64,000 nucleotides of DNA from Pseudomonas nitroreducens NBRC 12694 (GCF_002091755.1 NZ_BDAI01000002.1:1-64000), one strand, 5' to 3'. Shown: positions 44,187 through 52,807, counted from the first letter of the stretch. A program made the numbers and translations. Notes: generated by a model from the sequence alone, not told the origin.

Positions 44187-44612
44187 ATGCGTTTCATGGT
44201 GATCGTCAAAGCCACCGCCGACTCCGAGGCGGGTGTGATGCCCAAGGAAGAACTGCTCGCCGCCATGGGGGCGTTCAACGAAGAACTGGTCAAGGCCGGG
44301 GTGATGCTGGCGGGCGAAGGGCTGCACCCCAGCGCCAAGGGCGCGCGGGTGCGCTTCGATGGCGCTTCGCGGCAGGTGATCGACGGCCCGTTCGCCGAAA
44401 CCAAGGAGCTTATCGCCGGCTTCTGGATCATGCAGACCGCGTCGTTGCAGGAGTGCATCGATTGGGTCAAGCGCTCGCCCAATCCCTTCGATGGTGAGTC
44501 CGAGATCGAAATCCGGCAGATCTTCGAGGCCGAGGACTTCGGTGCCGAATTCACCCCTGAATTGCGTGAGCAGGAAGAGCGTCTGCGCGCCGAAATCGCC
44601 AGCAAATCCTGA
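44187..44612 (+). CDS. YciI-like DGPF-domain protein
   Basis: A 141-residue protein with the DGPF motif in VIDGPFAETKELIAGFWIMQ and the fold start MRFMVIVKATADSEAG. Family members often lie with ECF sigma factors or VOC proteins; none has a firm function. Strong AAGAGGAG before the ATG. The next gene starts 17 bases on, so the two form an operon. Confidence 0.88.
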   Translation: MRFMVIVKATADSEAGVMPKEELLAAMGAFNEELVKAGVMLAGEGLHPSAKGARVRFDGASRQVIDGPFAETKELIAGFWIMQTASLQECIDWVKRSPNPFDGESEIEIRQIFEAEDFGAEFTPELREQEERLRAEIASKS

Positions 44613-44629
44613 ATCTGGAGGATACCGCC

Positions 44630-45046
44630 ATGTTGATGAATGCCTATCTGGTCTTCGATGGAAACTGCGAGGAAGCCTTCCGTTATTACGCCGAGGTGCT
44701 GCGCGCAGAGCTGCCGGCGCTGATGCGCTTCTCCGATGCGCCGGGTTGCGAGGACATGCCCGAGGCCTTGAAGAACCGCGTCATCCACGTCCGCCTGGAA
44801 GTGGATGGCCATGTGCTGATGGGATCGGACGCCTCGCCCCAATGCGGCCAGTACGAAGGAGTGAAGGGTGTGTCGATCACCCTGAACGTCGACAGCAAGG
44901 CCGAGGCCCGGCGCCTGTTCGAGGCGCTGGGCAAGGGCGGCAAGGTCACCATGCCGCTGGAGCAGACCTTCTGGGCCGAATTGTTCGGCGCAGTGGAGGA
45001 CCGCTTCGGCGTGCCGTGGATGATCAACTGCGAGAAGGAAGCTTAA
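44630..45046 (+). CDS. PhnB-like VOC-family protein
   Basis: A 138-residue protein of the PhnB/3-demethylubiquinone-methyltransferase-like VOC group: NAYLVFDGNCEEAFRYYAEVL, LMGSDASPQ, GVSITLNVDSKAEARRLFEALG and FWAELFGAVEDRFGVPWMINC. Forms an operon with the DGPF protein. Function unknown; not a methyltransferase despite the old family name. Confidence 0.88.
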   Translation: MLMNAYLVFDGNCEEAFRYYAEVLRAELPALMRFSDAPGCEDMPEALKNRVIHVRLEVDGHVLMGSDASPQCGQYEGVKGVSITLNVDSKAEARRLFEALGKGGKVTMPLEQTFWAELFGAVEDRFGVPWMINCEKEA

Positions 45047-45061
45047 GCGCAACGGCGAGCC

Positions 45062-45128
45062 TGTCGCGGACGGAGTGCGCTCCTACACAAGGGCCGACCC
45101 TGGCGTAGGAGTGGACTCTGCCCGCGCT
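45062..45128. repeat. Diverged REP doublet
   Basis: TCGCGGACGGAGTGCGCTCCTA and TAGGAGTGGACTCTGCCCGCG form an imperfect inverted pair about 20 bases apart. It belongs to the same family as 42647-42716 and fills the gap between the PhnB-like and AraC genes. Confidence 0.65.
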
Positions 45129-45131
45129 TGC

Positions 45132-46178
45132 CTATTCAGCTGAGATCCCGCCCGCTGCGCGGAATCGCTCCGGTGTCGTCCCGGTAAACCGCTGGAATGC
45201 CCGGTGGAAGCTGGTGACGTGTTCGTAGCCGAGGAGGAAGGCAATCTCCTGCAGCGCCATCCGGCTGGCCAGCAGATAACGCTGGGCCAGCGCCATCCGC
45301 ACCTCCAGCACTATGCCCTTGAAGGTCAGCCCGTGCTCCCGCAGCCGGCGTTGCAGCGTATGCGGCGGCAGGCGCAACCAGGCGGCGGTCTGTTCCAGAT
45401 CCGGTAGTGGGATACGCGCGTTCTGCAGCAGGTAATAGCGCACGTCATCCGGTAGCGCCTGACCGCGTTCGAAACTGGCCAGGGTCGCCGCGCCCTGGGC
45501 TTGGCACAGCCGCGTCACGGAAGGGTTGGCGGTCGAGAAGGGGCGATCGTGGAATTCCCGTGGCATCCACAATTCGGCCCGCTCGGCATTGAAATGACAG
45601 AGGCCGGGGAAAATCTCGCCGTACAGCGCGGCATGCGCCGGCGGCGGGTAGGGCAGGTGCAACTGCATGCTGGCGCAGTTCTCCAGGTCCGGCAGGCGCT
45701 GGCACAACCAGCGCCAGGTGCTGCTCAGCCATTCCTCGCAGAGGGCGATGCGCTCCACTTCACTGAAAGGCGGCAATTGCAGCGTCAGCCGAATGTGCTC
45801 GTCGACCTCCTCTCGGTGGGTGTGGATCGGGTGAGGCATCAGGCTCGACGGCTGGCCGAGGGAGATGTCCCAGGAGCGCCGCAGGTTGGCCGCGCTGATC
45901 AGCGCGTAGCCGATCACTCCCAGGTCATAGAGGTTGTAGCGCTGGCCCAGGCGCAGGAAGAAGTCGCTCGGGCCGAGCAGTCCGGCGGCCTGCTGCAGCA
46001 GGCGATAGTAGCGGGCGAAGTTCATCATGCTGGCTGCCGCTTCTCCGCTCGGCGGCAAGCCGAGGCCACCGAGCAGGGGAGCCACGGGTGGCAGGGCGGG
46101 GCGAGCGCGCCATTCGTCGATGAAATGGCGGAAAAGCTGACGCGCGGCGTAATCGATATCGAAGGAAGCGGTGGGCAT
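45132..46178 (-). CDS. AraC-family transcriptional regulator (OruR-like)
   Basis: A 348-residue regulator with an N-terminal arabinose-binding-type (PF12625-like) domain and a C-terminal double helix-turn-helix: MALAQRYLLASRMALQEIAFLLGYEHVTSFHRAFQRFTGTTPERFR. This resembles OruR/ArgR-type AraC proteins. I chose the ATG MPTASFD; a TTG 12 bases upstream is also possible and neither has a clear ribosome site. It is divergent from the amidohydrolase gene and probably activates it through the repeats at 46202-46229. Confidence 0.88.
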   Translation of the reverse strand: MPTASFDIDYAARQLFRHFIDEWRARPALPPVAPLLGGLGLPPSGEAAASMMNFARYYRLLQQAAGLLGPSDFFLRLGQRYNLYDLGVIGYALISAANLRRSWDISLGQPSSLMPHPIHTHREEVDEHIRLTLQLPPFSEVERIALCEEWLSSTWRWLCQRLPDLENCASMQLHLPYPPPAHAALYGEIFPGLCHFNAERAELWMPREFHDRPFSTANPSVTRLCQAQGAATLASFERGQALPDDVRYYLLQNARIPLPDLEQTAAWLRLPPHTLQRRLREHGLTFKGIVLEVRMALAQRYLLASRMALQEIAFLLGYEHVTSFHRAFQRFTGTTPERFRAAGGISAE

Positions 46179-46201
46179 TCGCGCGGTCAACCTGTTGTTT
46201 A

Positions 46202-46229
46202 GTGCTAGCGAGTTGTCATCTTGTGCTAG
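46202..46229 (+). promoter_or_regulatory. AraC-type direct repeats upstream of the amidohydrolase
   Basis: GTGCTAG occurs twice, 21 bases apart (start to start), that is two helical turns in the same orientation. The second copy abuts the -35 region of a promoter with a good -10 (TATACT, 46252-46257) but poor -35. This is the layout of an AraC-activated promoter. Confidence 0.6.
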
Positions 46230-46289
46230 TCAATGGTTGAAAGTCGAGCCCTATACTGCCCCCACGGACAAGAACAACAAGGGCTTCCC

Positions 46290-48038
46290 ATGACCGCTCC
46301 GGACCGCTTCCGCTCCTCCAATTCCCCAACCGGCCGCTTTGCCGAACTGCTGCTGCACAACGGCCGCTTCTACACCCTCGATCCCGCACGACCCTGGGCC
46401 GAGGCCGTTGCCATCCGGGATGGTCGGTTGCTGGCGGTCGGCCTTCGCGAAGAGATGGAGCACCTGATCGGCCCGGACACCCTGGTGCATGATCTCGAAG
46501 GCGCCTTCTGCATGCCTGGCCTGCACGACATGCACACTCACCCGGACCTGGCGCTGAATCCGCGCTATGCCGACGACCTCGATGTCGGCATCGAGGACCC
46601 GACTCCGGAGCAGCTTGCCAAGGCCATTCGAGACTATGCCGACAGCCACCCGGGCGATGGCTGGGTCTACGGCCAGTACTGGGTGCGCTACACCTTCCGC
46701 GAAGCCGGGCTGAAGCCGGGCCGCGAGTGGCTCGACTCGGTGATGCCGGATCGCCCCGTGGCGCTGCTCGACCGCATGTGGGGCACCATGATGGTCAACT
46801 CCCGCGCGCTGGAACTGGCCGGCATCGACGCCAATACGCCCGATCCGCGCAATGGCTACCTGGAGCGCGACGAGCTGACCGGCGAGCCCAACGGCCTGTT
46901 GATCGACGGCGGTTACGCGCTGATCCACGCTGCCATGCCGCCGACCCCGGCCAAGGTGCTGCGCCAGTCCTACCGCGAAGGCGTGCACTTCCAGAGTTCT
47001 CGCGGCGTCACCGCGGCCAAGTACCTGCACGTCTGCGAGAACCGCCTGGATGCGCTTAAGTACCTCGATGACGCCGGCCAGCTGACCCTGCGCGTGGAAG
47101 CGGCAATCAGCTGGCAGGACGACATCTTCCCGGTGCGTCGTCGCTGGGAGCTGCTCGCCGGCGAACGCCACTACTACCGCAGCGCACGGTTGTCGGCGAA
47201 CGCGGTGAAATTCCACTTCGACGGCACCGTCGAGCCGCGCTCGTCCTTCCTTATCACTCCCTGGCCGGGCGAAGACGCCTGGCGCGGCAAGCTGAACCTG
47301 ACGCCGGAGCACATCACTGACATGGTGGTGGACATGGACCGTCGCGGCATCCGCGTGATCGCCCATTGCACGGGTGATGCGGCGTCCGACGTATTCCTCG
47401 ATGCGGTGGCCGAAGCACGCCGGCGCAATGGCTTTTCCGGCGTGCGCCACCAGTGCGCGCACAGCACCATCCTGCATCCGGGCAACCTCAAGCGCTTCCG
47501 TGAGCTGGAGGTGATCGCCGAGTTCTCCCCGGCGGCCTGGTACCCGACGCCTTTCGCCAGCGGCGCGCGCTCCGGCTACGGCCCGGATCGCCTGAAGCGC
47601 ATCTACGACTTCAAGGGCGTGCTGGCCGCCGGCGGTGTCGCGGTATTCGGCACCGACTGGCCGGTGGCGTCAATCGACCCGTGGCTGGCACTGGAAACCC
47701 TGGTGACCCGGCAGAACCCATGGAATGACGACCCGGCCTGCTTCGGCGAGCCGATCAGCCTGGAACAGGCGATCCGTGTTGCGACCCTCAACGGTGCCTA
47801 TGCGATGGGCCTGGAAAATCTTACCGGCAGCCTGGAGGCGGACAAGTCGGCGGACTTCATCGTCCTCGACCGCAACCTGTTCGAGCAGCCGGCGCGCAAC
47901 TACATCCACCGCACCGAGGTGCAACTGACCTTCGTCGAAGGTCGCCCGGTGTACGACCGCCTCGGCCAGTTCAGCGATACCGCCCTGGCGGCGGTGTGGC
48001 AGGGCGAGCCGCCGCGTATCGAAGGGGTCAACGCATGA
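46290..48038 (+). CDS. YtcJ-like metal-dependent amidohydrolase
   Basis: A 582-residue cytoplasmic hydrolase of the amidohydrolase-3 (YtcJ) family. The N-terminal beta domain has LLLHNGRFYTLD and AVAIRDGRLLAVG; the metal-binding HTH follows (His82, His84), then VIAHCTGDAA, QCAHSTILHP and the family Asp in FGTDWPVASID (about residue 456). Substrate unknown. Its stop overlaps the start of the COG0523 GTPase, so the two are tightly coupled. ATG preceded by AAGGG; upstream in-frame extension lies in the promoter and was rejected. Confidence 0.9.
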   Translation: MTAPDRFRSSNSPTGRFAELLLHNGRFYTLDPARPWAEAVAIRDGRLLAVGLREEMEHLIGPDTLVHDLEGAFCMPGLHDMHTHPDLALNPRYADDLDVGIEDPTPEQLAKAIRDYADSHPGDGWVYGQYWVRYTFREAGLKPGREWLDSVMPDRPVALLDRMWGTMMVNSRALELAGIDANTPDPRNGYLERDELTGEPNGLLIDGGYALIHAAMPPTPAKVLRQSYREGVHFQSSRGVTAAKYLHVCENRLDALKYLDDAGQLTLRVEAAISWQDDIFPVRRRWELLAGERHYYRSARLSANAVKFHFDGTVEPRSSFLITPWPGEDAWRGKLNLTPEHITDMVVDMDRRGIRVIAHCTGDAASDVFLDAVAEARRRNGFSGVRHQCAHSTILHPGNLKRFRELEVIAEFSPAAWYPTPFASGARSGYGPDRLKRIYDFKGVLAAGGVAVFGTDWPVASIDPWLALETLVTRQNPWNDDPACFGEPISLEQAIRVATLNGAYAMGLENLTGSLEADKSADFIVLDRNLFEQPARNYIHRTEVQLTFVEGRPVYDRLGQFSDTALAAVWQGEPPRIEGVNA

Positions 48039-48952
48039 ATGCCGCGAGCATCCCGGTAACGGTGGTCGCCGGCTTCCTCGGCGCCGGCAAGACCACGCTG
48101 TTGCGCAACCTGCTGGAGCGCTGCGAAGGGCGGCGGCTGGCTGTGATCGTCAATGACTTCGGCGAGCTGAACATCGACGCCGGGATGATCGCCGAGCAGA
48201 CCGAGGCGGTGTACAGCCTGGAGAACGGCTGCATCTGCTGCTCGGTGCAGGACGACCTGCTGGCGCAGCTGGAACGGCTGGCGAATATGCACCCGCCGTT
48301 GGAACAGGTGGTGATCGAGTGCAGCGGGGTGTCCGACCCGCAGCGCATCGTACAGACGCTCGGCTACCCGAAGCTGCGCAGGCGCCTGTACCTGGATGCG
48401 GTGCTGACCGTGGTCGACGCCGCCCGTCGTGAGCCGCTCGAAGGCGAGTATGCGCGGCTGGAACGCATGCAGGCGGCTGCCGCCGATCTGCTGCTGCTGA
48501 ACAAGTGCGACCTGCTCGAAACCGATGAGCTGGCCGCCCAGCACGAGCGCTTCGGCGGTGGCGCGCGGGTGCTGGAAACCATCCAGGCGCAGATTCCCGA
48601 TGAGCTGCTGCTGGGCGAGCCGTCGCGCAAGCTGCGGCCCCATGGGCAGGAAGGTGTCGACCATGGCGACCTGTTCGACAGCTGGAGTTGGCAGGGGGAT
48701 GAAAGCTTTGAGGGTGTGCGGCTGAAACTCTGGTTGGAGACGCTGCCGCGTGGCCTGCTGCGCCTCAAGGGACTGATCCGACTGTCTGGACAGGGGGATG
48801 CGTTGTGGCTGCAGTACGTTGGCGGGCGCTATCAGCTGCGGCCGGCGACGGCGGCCGAAGCGGCACAGGGATCGCGGCTGGTGTTCATCGCGGAAAAGGA
48901 CGCAGGATTGCGGGCTGATCTTGCGGCCGGGTTATGCGGCTGCTTTTCATAG
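48035..48952 (+). CDS. CobW/COG0523 GTPase, putative metallochaperone
   Basis: A 305-residue G3E-family P-loop GTPase: GFLGAGKT (residues 13-20), the metal-binding C66-x-C68-C69 in ENGCICCSV, ECSGVSDP, and the base-specificity NKCD motif. The C-terminal CobW_C domain is short. COG0523 proteins deliver Zn or other metals to partner enzymes. The 4-base overlap with the amidohydrolase gene makes that enzyme the obvious client, by inference. Confidence 0.92.
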   Translation: MNAASIPVTVVAGFLGAGKTTLLRNLLERCEGRRLAVIVNDFGELNIDAGMIAEQTEAVYSLENGCICCSVQDDLLAQLERLANMHPPLEQVVIECSGVSDPQRIVQTLGYPKLRRRLYLDAVLTVVDAARREPLEGEYARLERMQAAAADLLLLNKCDLLETDELAAQHERFGGGARVLETIQAQIPDELLLGEPSRKLRPHGQEGVDHGDLFDSWSWQGDESFEGVRLKLWLETLPRGLLRLKGLIRLSGQGDALWLQYVGGRYQLRPATAAEAAQGSRLVFIAEKDAGLRADLAAGLCGCFS

Positions 48953-48984
48953 GACAGAGCTCGACAGTTGTACCGGCAATAAAA

Positions 48985-49007
48985 AGCCGGCCTCAGGGCC
49001 GGCTCTT
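48985..49007. terminator. Bidirectional terminator
   Basis: AAAAAGCCGGCC, TCAG loop, GGCCGGCTCTTT. It serves the GTPase gene and the converging ppnP. Confidence 0.85.
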
Positions 49008-49024
49008 TCATGGAACAGCCGAAC

Positions 49025-49306
49025 TCAGCGGTATTCGCAGAGGTAGGCGGTGTCCTGGGCGACTTTCAGCTGGAACTTGCTGTTGGCCGGTACGGTGAAG
49101 TTGCTGCCGCCTTCGAAGGTTTCCCAGCTGTCGCTGCCCGGCAGCTTGACGGTCAGCGCGCCGGCGACGACGTGCATCACCTCCAGCTGGCTGGTGCCGA
49201 ATTCGTATTCGCCGGGAGCCATCACGCCGATGGTGGCGGGGCCTGCGGTCATGTCGAAGGCGATGGATTTGACGGTGCCGTCGAAGTACTCGTTGACCTT
49301 GAACAT
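49025..49306 (-). CDS. ppnP: Pyrimidine/purine nucleoside phosphorylase
   Basis: A 93-residue cupin of the PpnP (YaiE, UPF0345) family, start MFKVNEYFDGTVKSIAF, with LEVMHVVAGALTVKLPG and SKFQLKVAQDTAYLCEY. PpnP splits diverse nucleosides with phosphate. Length and sequence are typical. AGGAG lies 7 bases before the ATG. Confidence 0.92.
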   Translation of the reverse strand: MFKVNEYFDGTVKSIAFDMTAGPATIGVMAPGEYEFGTSQLEVMHVVAGALTVKLPGSDSWETFEGGSNFTVPANSKFQLKVAQDTAYLCEYR

Positions 49307-49417
49307 GGGCTTCTCCTGCTAGAGGGGTGAAAAAGGGCCCGCCAGTATGCCCAAGGGCGCAGGCTCCGTCACTAGAGCGGCGCAGGCGACCGTTCGGTCA
49401 GTGAATGGAGCCTTCTT

Positions 49418-49969
49418 TCAGCCGGCCACCGGCAGTGTCAGCGGCAACAGGCGGGCAGTATTGCGGGCATCCTCCAGGGCGCGGTGCGGCTGTCCCTGGA
49501 AGTTCAATCCGGCCAGGTGCAGCGCGGCATTCAGGCCCACCGGCCGCTTGAGCTGGCGGGCCTGGGCGAAGCGCTGTTTGAGGTTGACGTGAGGAACACG
49601 GGCCAGGTGGCTGTCCAGGTTCTGGCGGCGCCATTCCAGTTCCAGTTGGTGACGGTCGTAGTCGCCCCAGCTGGTCCAGCCGGCCAGGCGCGGGCGGTGC
49701 TGGGCCAGCCAGCGCTCGAATTGCGGCCAGACCTCATGCAGGGGCGCGGCGGCATCGACGTTGGCCTGGGTGATGTGGGTGAGTTCGCGACAGAAGGCGG
49801 TCAGCAATGGTCGACGTTGCGGGCGCACGAACCGCTGGAAGTGATCCAGCTCGCGGCCGTCGGCCTCGGCCACCAGGCTGGCGCCGATCTCGATGATTTC
49901 CATTTCCTCGACCGGCCAGCCGCCTTCCTCGGTGGTGGCTTCCAGGTCGATCACCAGCCAGTGGGGCAT
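49418..49969 (-). CDS. DEDDh-type 3'-5' exonuclease-like protein
   Basis: A 183-residue exonuclease-fold protein: VIDLEATTEEG (first Asp/Glu), EMEIIEIGA, SWGDYDRHQL (second Asp) and HRALEDARNTARLL (His and last Asp). This is the RNase T/ERI-1-like DEDDh layout. Acts on nucleic acid 3' ends; specific substrate unknown. ATG at MPHWLVIDLE chosen since the upstream frame lacks domain sequence. Confidence 0.88.
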   Translation of the reverse strand: MPHWLVIDLEATTEEGGWPVEEMEIIEIGASLVAEADGRELDHFQRFVRPQRRPLLTAFCRELTHITQANVDAAAPLHEVWPQFERWLAQHRPRLAGWTSWGDYDRHQLELEWRRQNLDSHLARVPHVNLKQRFAQARQLKRPVGLNAALHLAGLNFQGQPHRALEDARNTARLLPLTLPVAG

Positions 49970-50072
49970 AGTCGGTGCTCGTGGTTGGGTACGAATCGAG
50001 TATGGAAGGCGTTTGCGGGGCCGGCAAACCGCTGTGCTAGGCTGACCGGCTACCAGGACAAGGGGGATCAAG

Positions 50073-50951
50073 ATGGCGAAAGTGGCATTCATCGGTCTGG
50101 GCGTGATGGGCTATCCCATGGCCGGGCATCTGGCGCGCGAAGGGCATGAGGTGTGCGTCTACAACCGCACCGCGAGCCGCGCGGCCCAGTGGGTCAGGCA
50201 GTTCGGCGGCAGTTCGGCGGACACTCCGCGCGAGGCCGCGCAGTGGGCTGAGTTCGTGATGTGCTGCGTCGGCAACGATGATGACCTGCGCAGCGTGGTG
50301 CTGGGCGAGGAAGGCGCGTTGGCCGGGATGCAGCCGGGCGCTGTGCTGGTGGACCACACCACCGCTTCGGCTGAGGTCGCCCGTGAACTGGCCGTGGCGG
50401 CGGCGGAGCGCGAACTGGGCTTCCTTGATGCGCCGGTCTCCGGCGGCCAGGCCGGCGCCGAGAACGGTGCGCTGACGGTGATGGTTGGCGGCGATGCGGA
50501 CCTCTATTCGCGCGCCGAACCGGTGATCGCCACCTACGCGCGCATGGTGCGGCGCATGGGCTCGGTGGGCAGCGGCCAGCTGACCAAGATGGTCAACCAG
50601 ATCTGCGTCGGCGGCTTGCTGCAAGGGCTGTCGGAGGCGCTGCACTTCGCCCGGAGCGCCGGCCTCGACGGCATGGCGGCCATGGAAGTGATCAGCAAGG
50701 GCGCGGCGCAATCCTGGCAATTGGAGAACCGCCACCAGAGCATGCTGGAAGGGCGCTTCGACTTCGGCTTCGCGGTGGACTGGATGCGCAAGGACCTGGG
50801 GATCGTGCTCGACGAGGCCCGCCGCAACGGCGCGCAACTGCCGGTCACGGCGTTGGTCGACCAGTTTTACGCCGAGGTGCAGGCTGCCGGAGGCGGGCGC
50901 TGGGATACCTCCAGCCTGATCACCCGTCTGCGGGACTCGTCCGAGTCCTGA
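50073..50951 (+). CDS. Beta-hydroxyacid dehydrogenase (3-hydroxyisobutyrate dehydrogenase-like)
   Basis: A 292-residue NAD(P)-dependent enzyme: FIGLGVMGYPMAGHL Rossmann loop (residues 6-20), DHTTAS, the DAPVSGG substrate loop, and the catalytic Lys in GSGQLTKMVNQ. Related to PAO1 PA1576 (from memory), which sits near the sdh genes there too. Members include 3-hydroxyisobutyrate and tartronate-semialdehyde/serine dehydrogenases; substrate not assigned. AAGGGGG precedes the ATG. Confidence 0.92.
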   Translation: MAKVAFIGLGVMGYPMAGHLAREGHEVCVYNRTASRAAQWVRQFGGSSADTPREAAQWAEFVMCCVGNDDDLRSVVLGEEGALAGMQPGAVLVDHTTASAEVARELAVAAAERELGFLDAPVSGGQAGAENGALTVMVGGDADLYSRAEPVIATYARMVRRMGSVGSGQLTKMVNQICVGGLLQGLSEALHFARSAGLDGMAAMEVISKGAAQSWQLENRHQSMLEGRFDFGFAVDWMRKDLGIVLDEARRNGAQLPVTALVDQFYAEVQAAGGGRWDTSSLITRLRDSSES

Positions 50952-51009
50952 TCGGTCTTCTATTTCCCCGGGCGGTCGCGGAGATCGTCGTGTGCCGAGT
51001 CAGTCCGAT

Positions 51010-51351
51010 TCAGGCGCGGAAGATGAAGTACACCGCGCCCAGCAGGCACAGCCCGGCCCATAGATAGTCGAGCTTCAGTGGCTGCTGCATGAAGTACACG
51101 CTGAACGGCACGAAGACCGCCAGCGTGATGACCTCCTGCATGATCTTCAGTTGCCCCACCGACATCACCGTGTAGCCGATGCGGTTGGCCGGCACCTGCA
51201 ATAAATACTCGAAGAGTGCGATGCCCCAACTGACCAACGCCGCGATGATCCACGGCTTGCTGTTCAGGGTTTTCAGGTGGCCGTACCAGGCGAAGGTCAT
51301 GAACAGGTTGGAAAGACACAGAAGAAAAGCGGTTTGCAGCCAGACCGGCAT
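51010..51351 (-). CDS. DMT-superfamily DUF486 membrane protein
   Basis: A 113-residue inner-membrane protein with four helices: LLCLSNLFMTFAWYGHLK, PWIIAALVSWGIALFEYLLQVPANRIG, VITLAVFVPFSVYFMQQPLK, and WAGLCLLGAVYFIFRA. This is the DUF486 pattern. Function unknown; probably a small transporter-like protein. Confidence 0.88.
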   Translation of the reverse strand: MPVWLQTAFLLCLSNLFMTFAWYGHLKTLNSKPWIIAALVSWGIALFEYLLQVPANRIGYTVMSVGQLKIMQEVITLAVFVPFSVYFMQQPLKLDYLWAGLCLLGAVYFIFRA

Positions 51352-51794
51352 GGCAGAGGCTCCAGGGTTGGGGGCTGCGCATGAGCCTACTGGATGCGCC
51401 GCGATACAGCCAAGGGGCGGCGATCGCGGCACTGGGACGGCATGCTGTTGCTGTGAAGCTGACATCCCTGGGCCTGGTCGGGGTGAGACGGGAGTCCGAG
51501 AGTGTCCGATGGGCGAGCCGTTGCCGGAGTTTCCCGCTGATCTGGCCCGCTTGGCGGAATGCTCGACCCGCTATATGCTCGGCGGCCCCGTTCTGCTCGC
51601 CTCGGGATTGCCGCCCGCCGTGCATGTCCGCCCGCGGCGAAAGGGCTTGGCGGGCCTTGCTGGAGAGCTGCCCCCCCAAGATGCTGGCTCGCCGCGCGGT
51701 CGAAGTCGATATGTGAAGTGGCGAAGCTGCGCAAGCAGTGGCTGCTGAGCGACCAGCCCCGATGACGTCTTGATGTCGAATAGAGAGTAGATCC
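51352..51794. other. 443-bp region without a clear gene, possibly a decayed one
   Basis: Several short frames are open but none has a recognised domain. An ATG at 51509 opens 79 codons (LARLAECSTRYMLGGPVLLASG). A C7 run at 51671-51677 lies in a stretch where three plus frames are open, consistent with an old frameshift. Nothing else is recognised. Confidence 0.4.
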
Positions 51795-52049
51795 ATGCAA
51801 TGCCGTATCGGCTGTGGCGCCTGTTGCATAGCGCCGTCGATTTCCTCGCCCATCCCTGGCATGCCCGACGGCAAGCCGGCGGGTGTTCGCTGCGTGCAAC
51901 TGGATGAGCGCAATCTGTGCAAACTATTCGGCGACTCGCGGCGTCCAAAGGTCTGTGCGGCCTTCGATGCGGACGCCGATGCCTGTGGCAGCAGCAACGA
52001 ACAGGCCCTGCGGATCCTCACCGAGTGGGAGCGCATCACCGCCGCCTGA
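51795..52049 (+). CDS. YkgJ-family cysteine-cluster protein
   Basis: An 84-residue protein with a YkgJ-type metal-binding pattern: C-x3-C-x2-CC in MQCRIGCGACC and a second set VRC...NLC...KVC. Likely Zn or Fe-S binding. GAGAG-type site upstream. Function unknown. A YkgJ gene also lies near gltA in related species, as I recall. Confidence 0.88.
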   Translation: MQCRIGCGACCIAPSISSPIPGMPDGKPAGVRCVQLDERNLCKLFGDSRRPKVCAAFDADADACGSSNEQALRILTEWERITAA

Positions 52050-52173
52050 TGTGACTTGGAAGTCACGATTTCGCGGTCCATACTGACGCCCCGATCCGCT
52101 CAAGACCGCGGATTGCGACAGGGCGCCGGCAATTGCCGACCCTACGAGACCAAGAATAAAGAGAGGTAAGACG

Positions 52174-52779
52174 ATGCGTGGTGTATTGCGTATGACCCTG
52201 CTGGCCACTGCCGTGATGGGCTTTGCCGGTACTGCCCTGGCGGAAGACTGGAAGCTGGAGAAGGAAGACGATGGTGTGAAGGTCTTCCTCAGCCCGGTCG
52301 CGGGCTCCAAGTACAAGGCCTACCGTGGCGTCGTCGACATCAAGGCCGATGTGGCCAAGATCAACGCCCTGCAGGAAGACGTGGCCGGCTCCTGCAAGTG
52401 GATCCACGCCTGCGCCGAGATGCGTCTGCTGAAAACCGAGGGCGACAATTCCTGGACCTACTCGAAGATCGACATGCCCTGGCCGGTGACCGGCCGCGAC
52501 GTGGTGATCCACGTAACCACCGAGAAGACCGCCGACGGCGGCCTGATCCGTCACCTCAAGGCCGAGCCGACCTATATCCCGGAAGAGAAAGGCGAAATCC
52601 GCGTGCCGAAACTGATCGGCGAGTGGAAGCTGGTGCCCAAGGGTGCCGGCGTGACCGAGGTGACTTACCAGGTGCAGACCGAGCCGGGTGGCAGCATCCC
52701 GTCCTGGCTGGCCAACAGCTTCGTGGTCGATGCGCCGATGAATACCCTGAAGGGCCTGCGCAGCGCTGCCGAGAAGTAA
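52174..52779 (+). CDS. Exported START-domain protein
   Basis: A 201-residue periplasmic protein: signal peptide MRGVLRMTLLATAVMGFAGTALA, then a START/lipid-binding-like domain (WKLEKEDDGVKVFLSPVAGSKYKAYRGVV, TYSKIDMPWPVTGRDVVIHV, LIGEWKLVPKGAGVTEVTYQVQTEPGGSIPSWLANSFVVDAPMNTLKGLR). Next to gltA as in PAO1 (PA1579). Presumed to bind a hydrophobic ligand; role unknown. AAAGAGAGG precedes the ATG. Confidence 0.88.
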   Translation: MRGVLRMTLLATAVMGFAGTALAEDWKLEKEDDGVKVFLSPVAGSKYKAYRGVVDIKADVAKINALQEDVAGSCKWIHACAEMRLLKTEGDNSWTYSKIDMPWPVTGRDVVIHVTTEKTADGGLIRHLKAEPTYIPEEKGEIRVPKLIGEWKLVPKGAGVTEVTYQVQTEPGGSIPSWLANSFVVDAPMNTLKGLRSAAEK

Positions 52780-52807
52780 TCGGCGCTGTCGTTCCCTTTC
52801 GTGAAGA

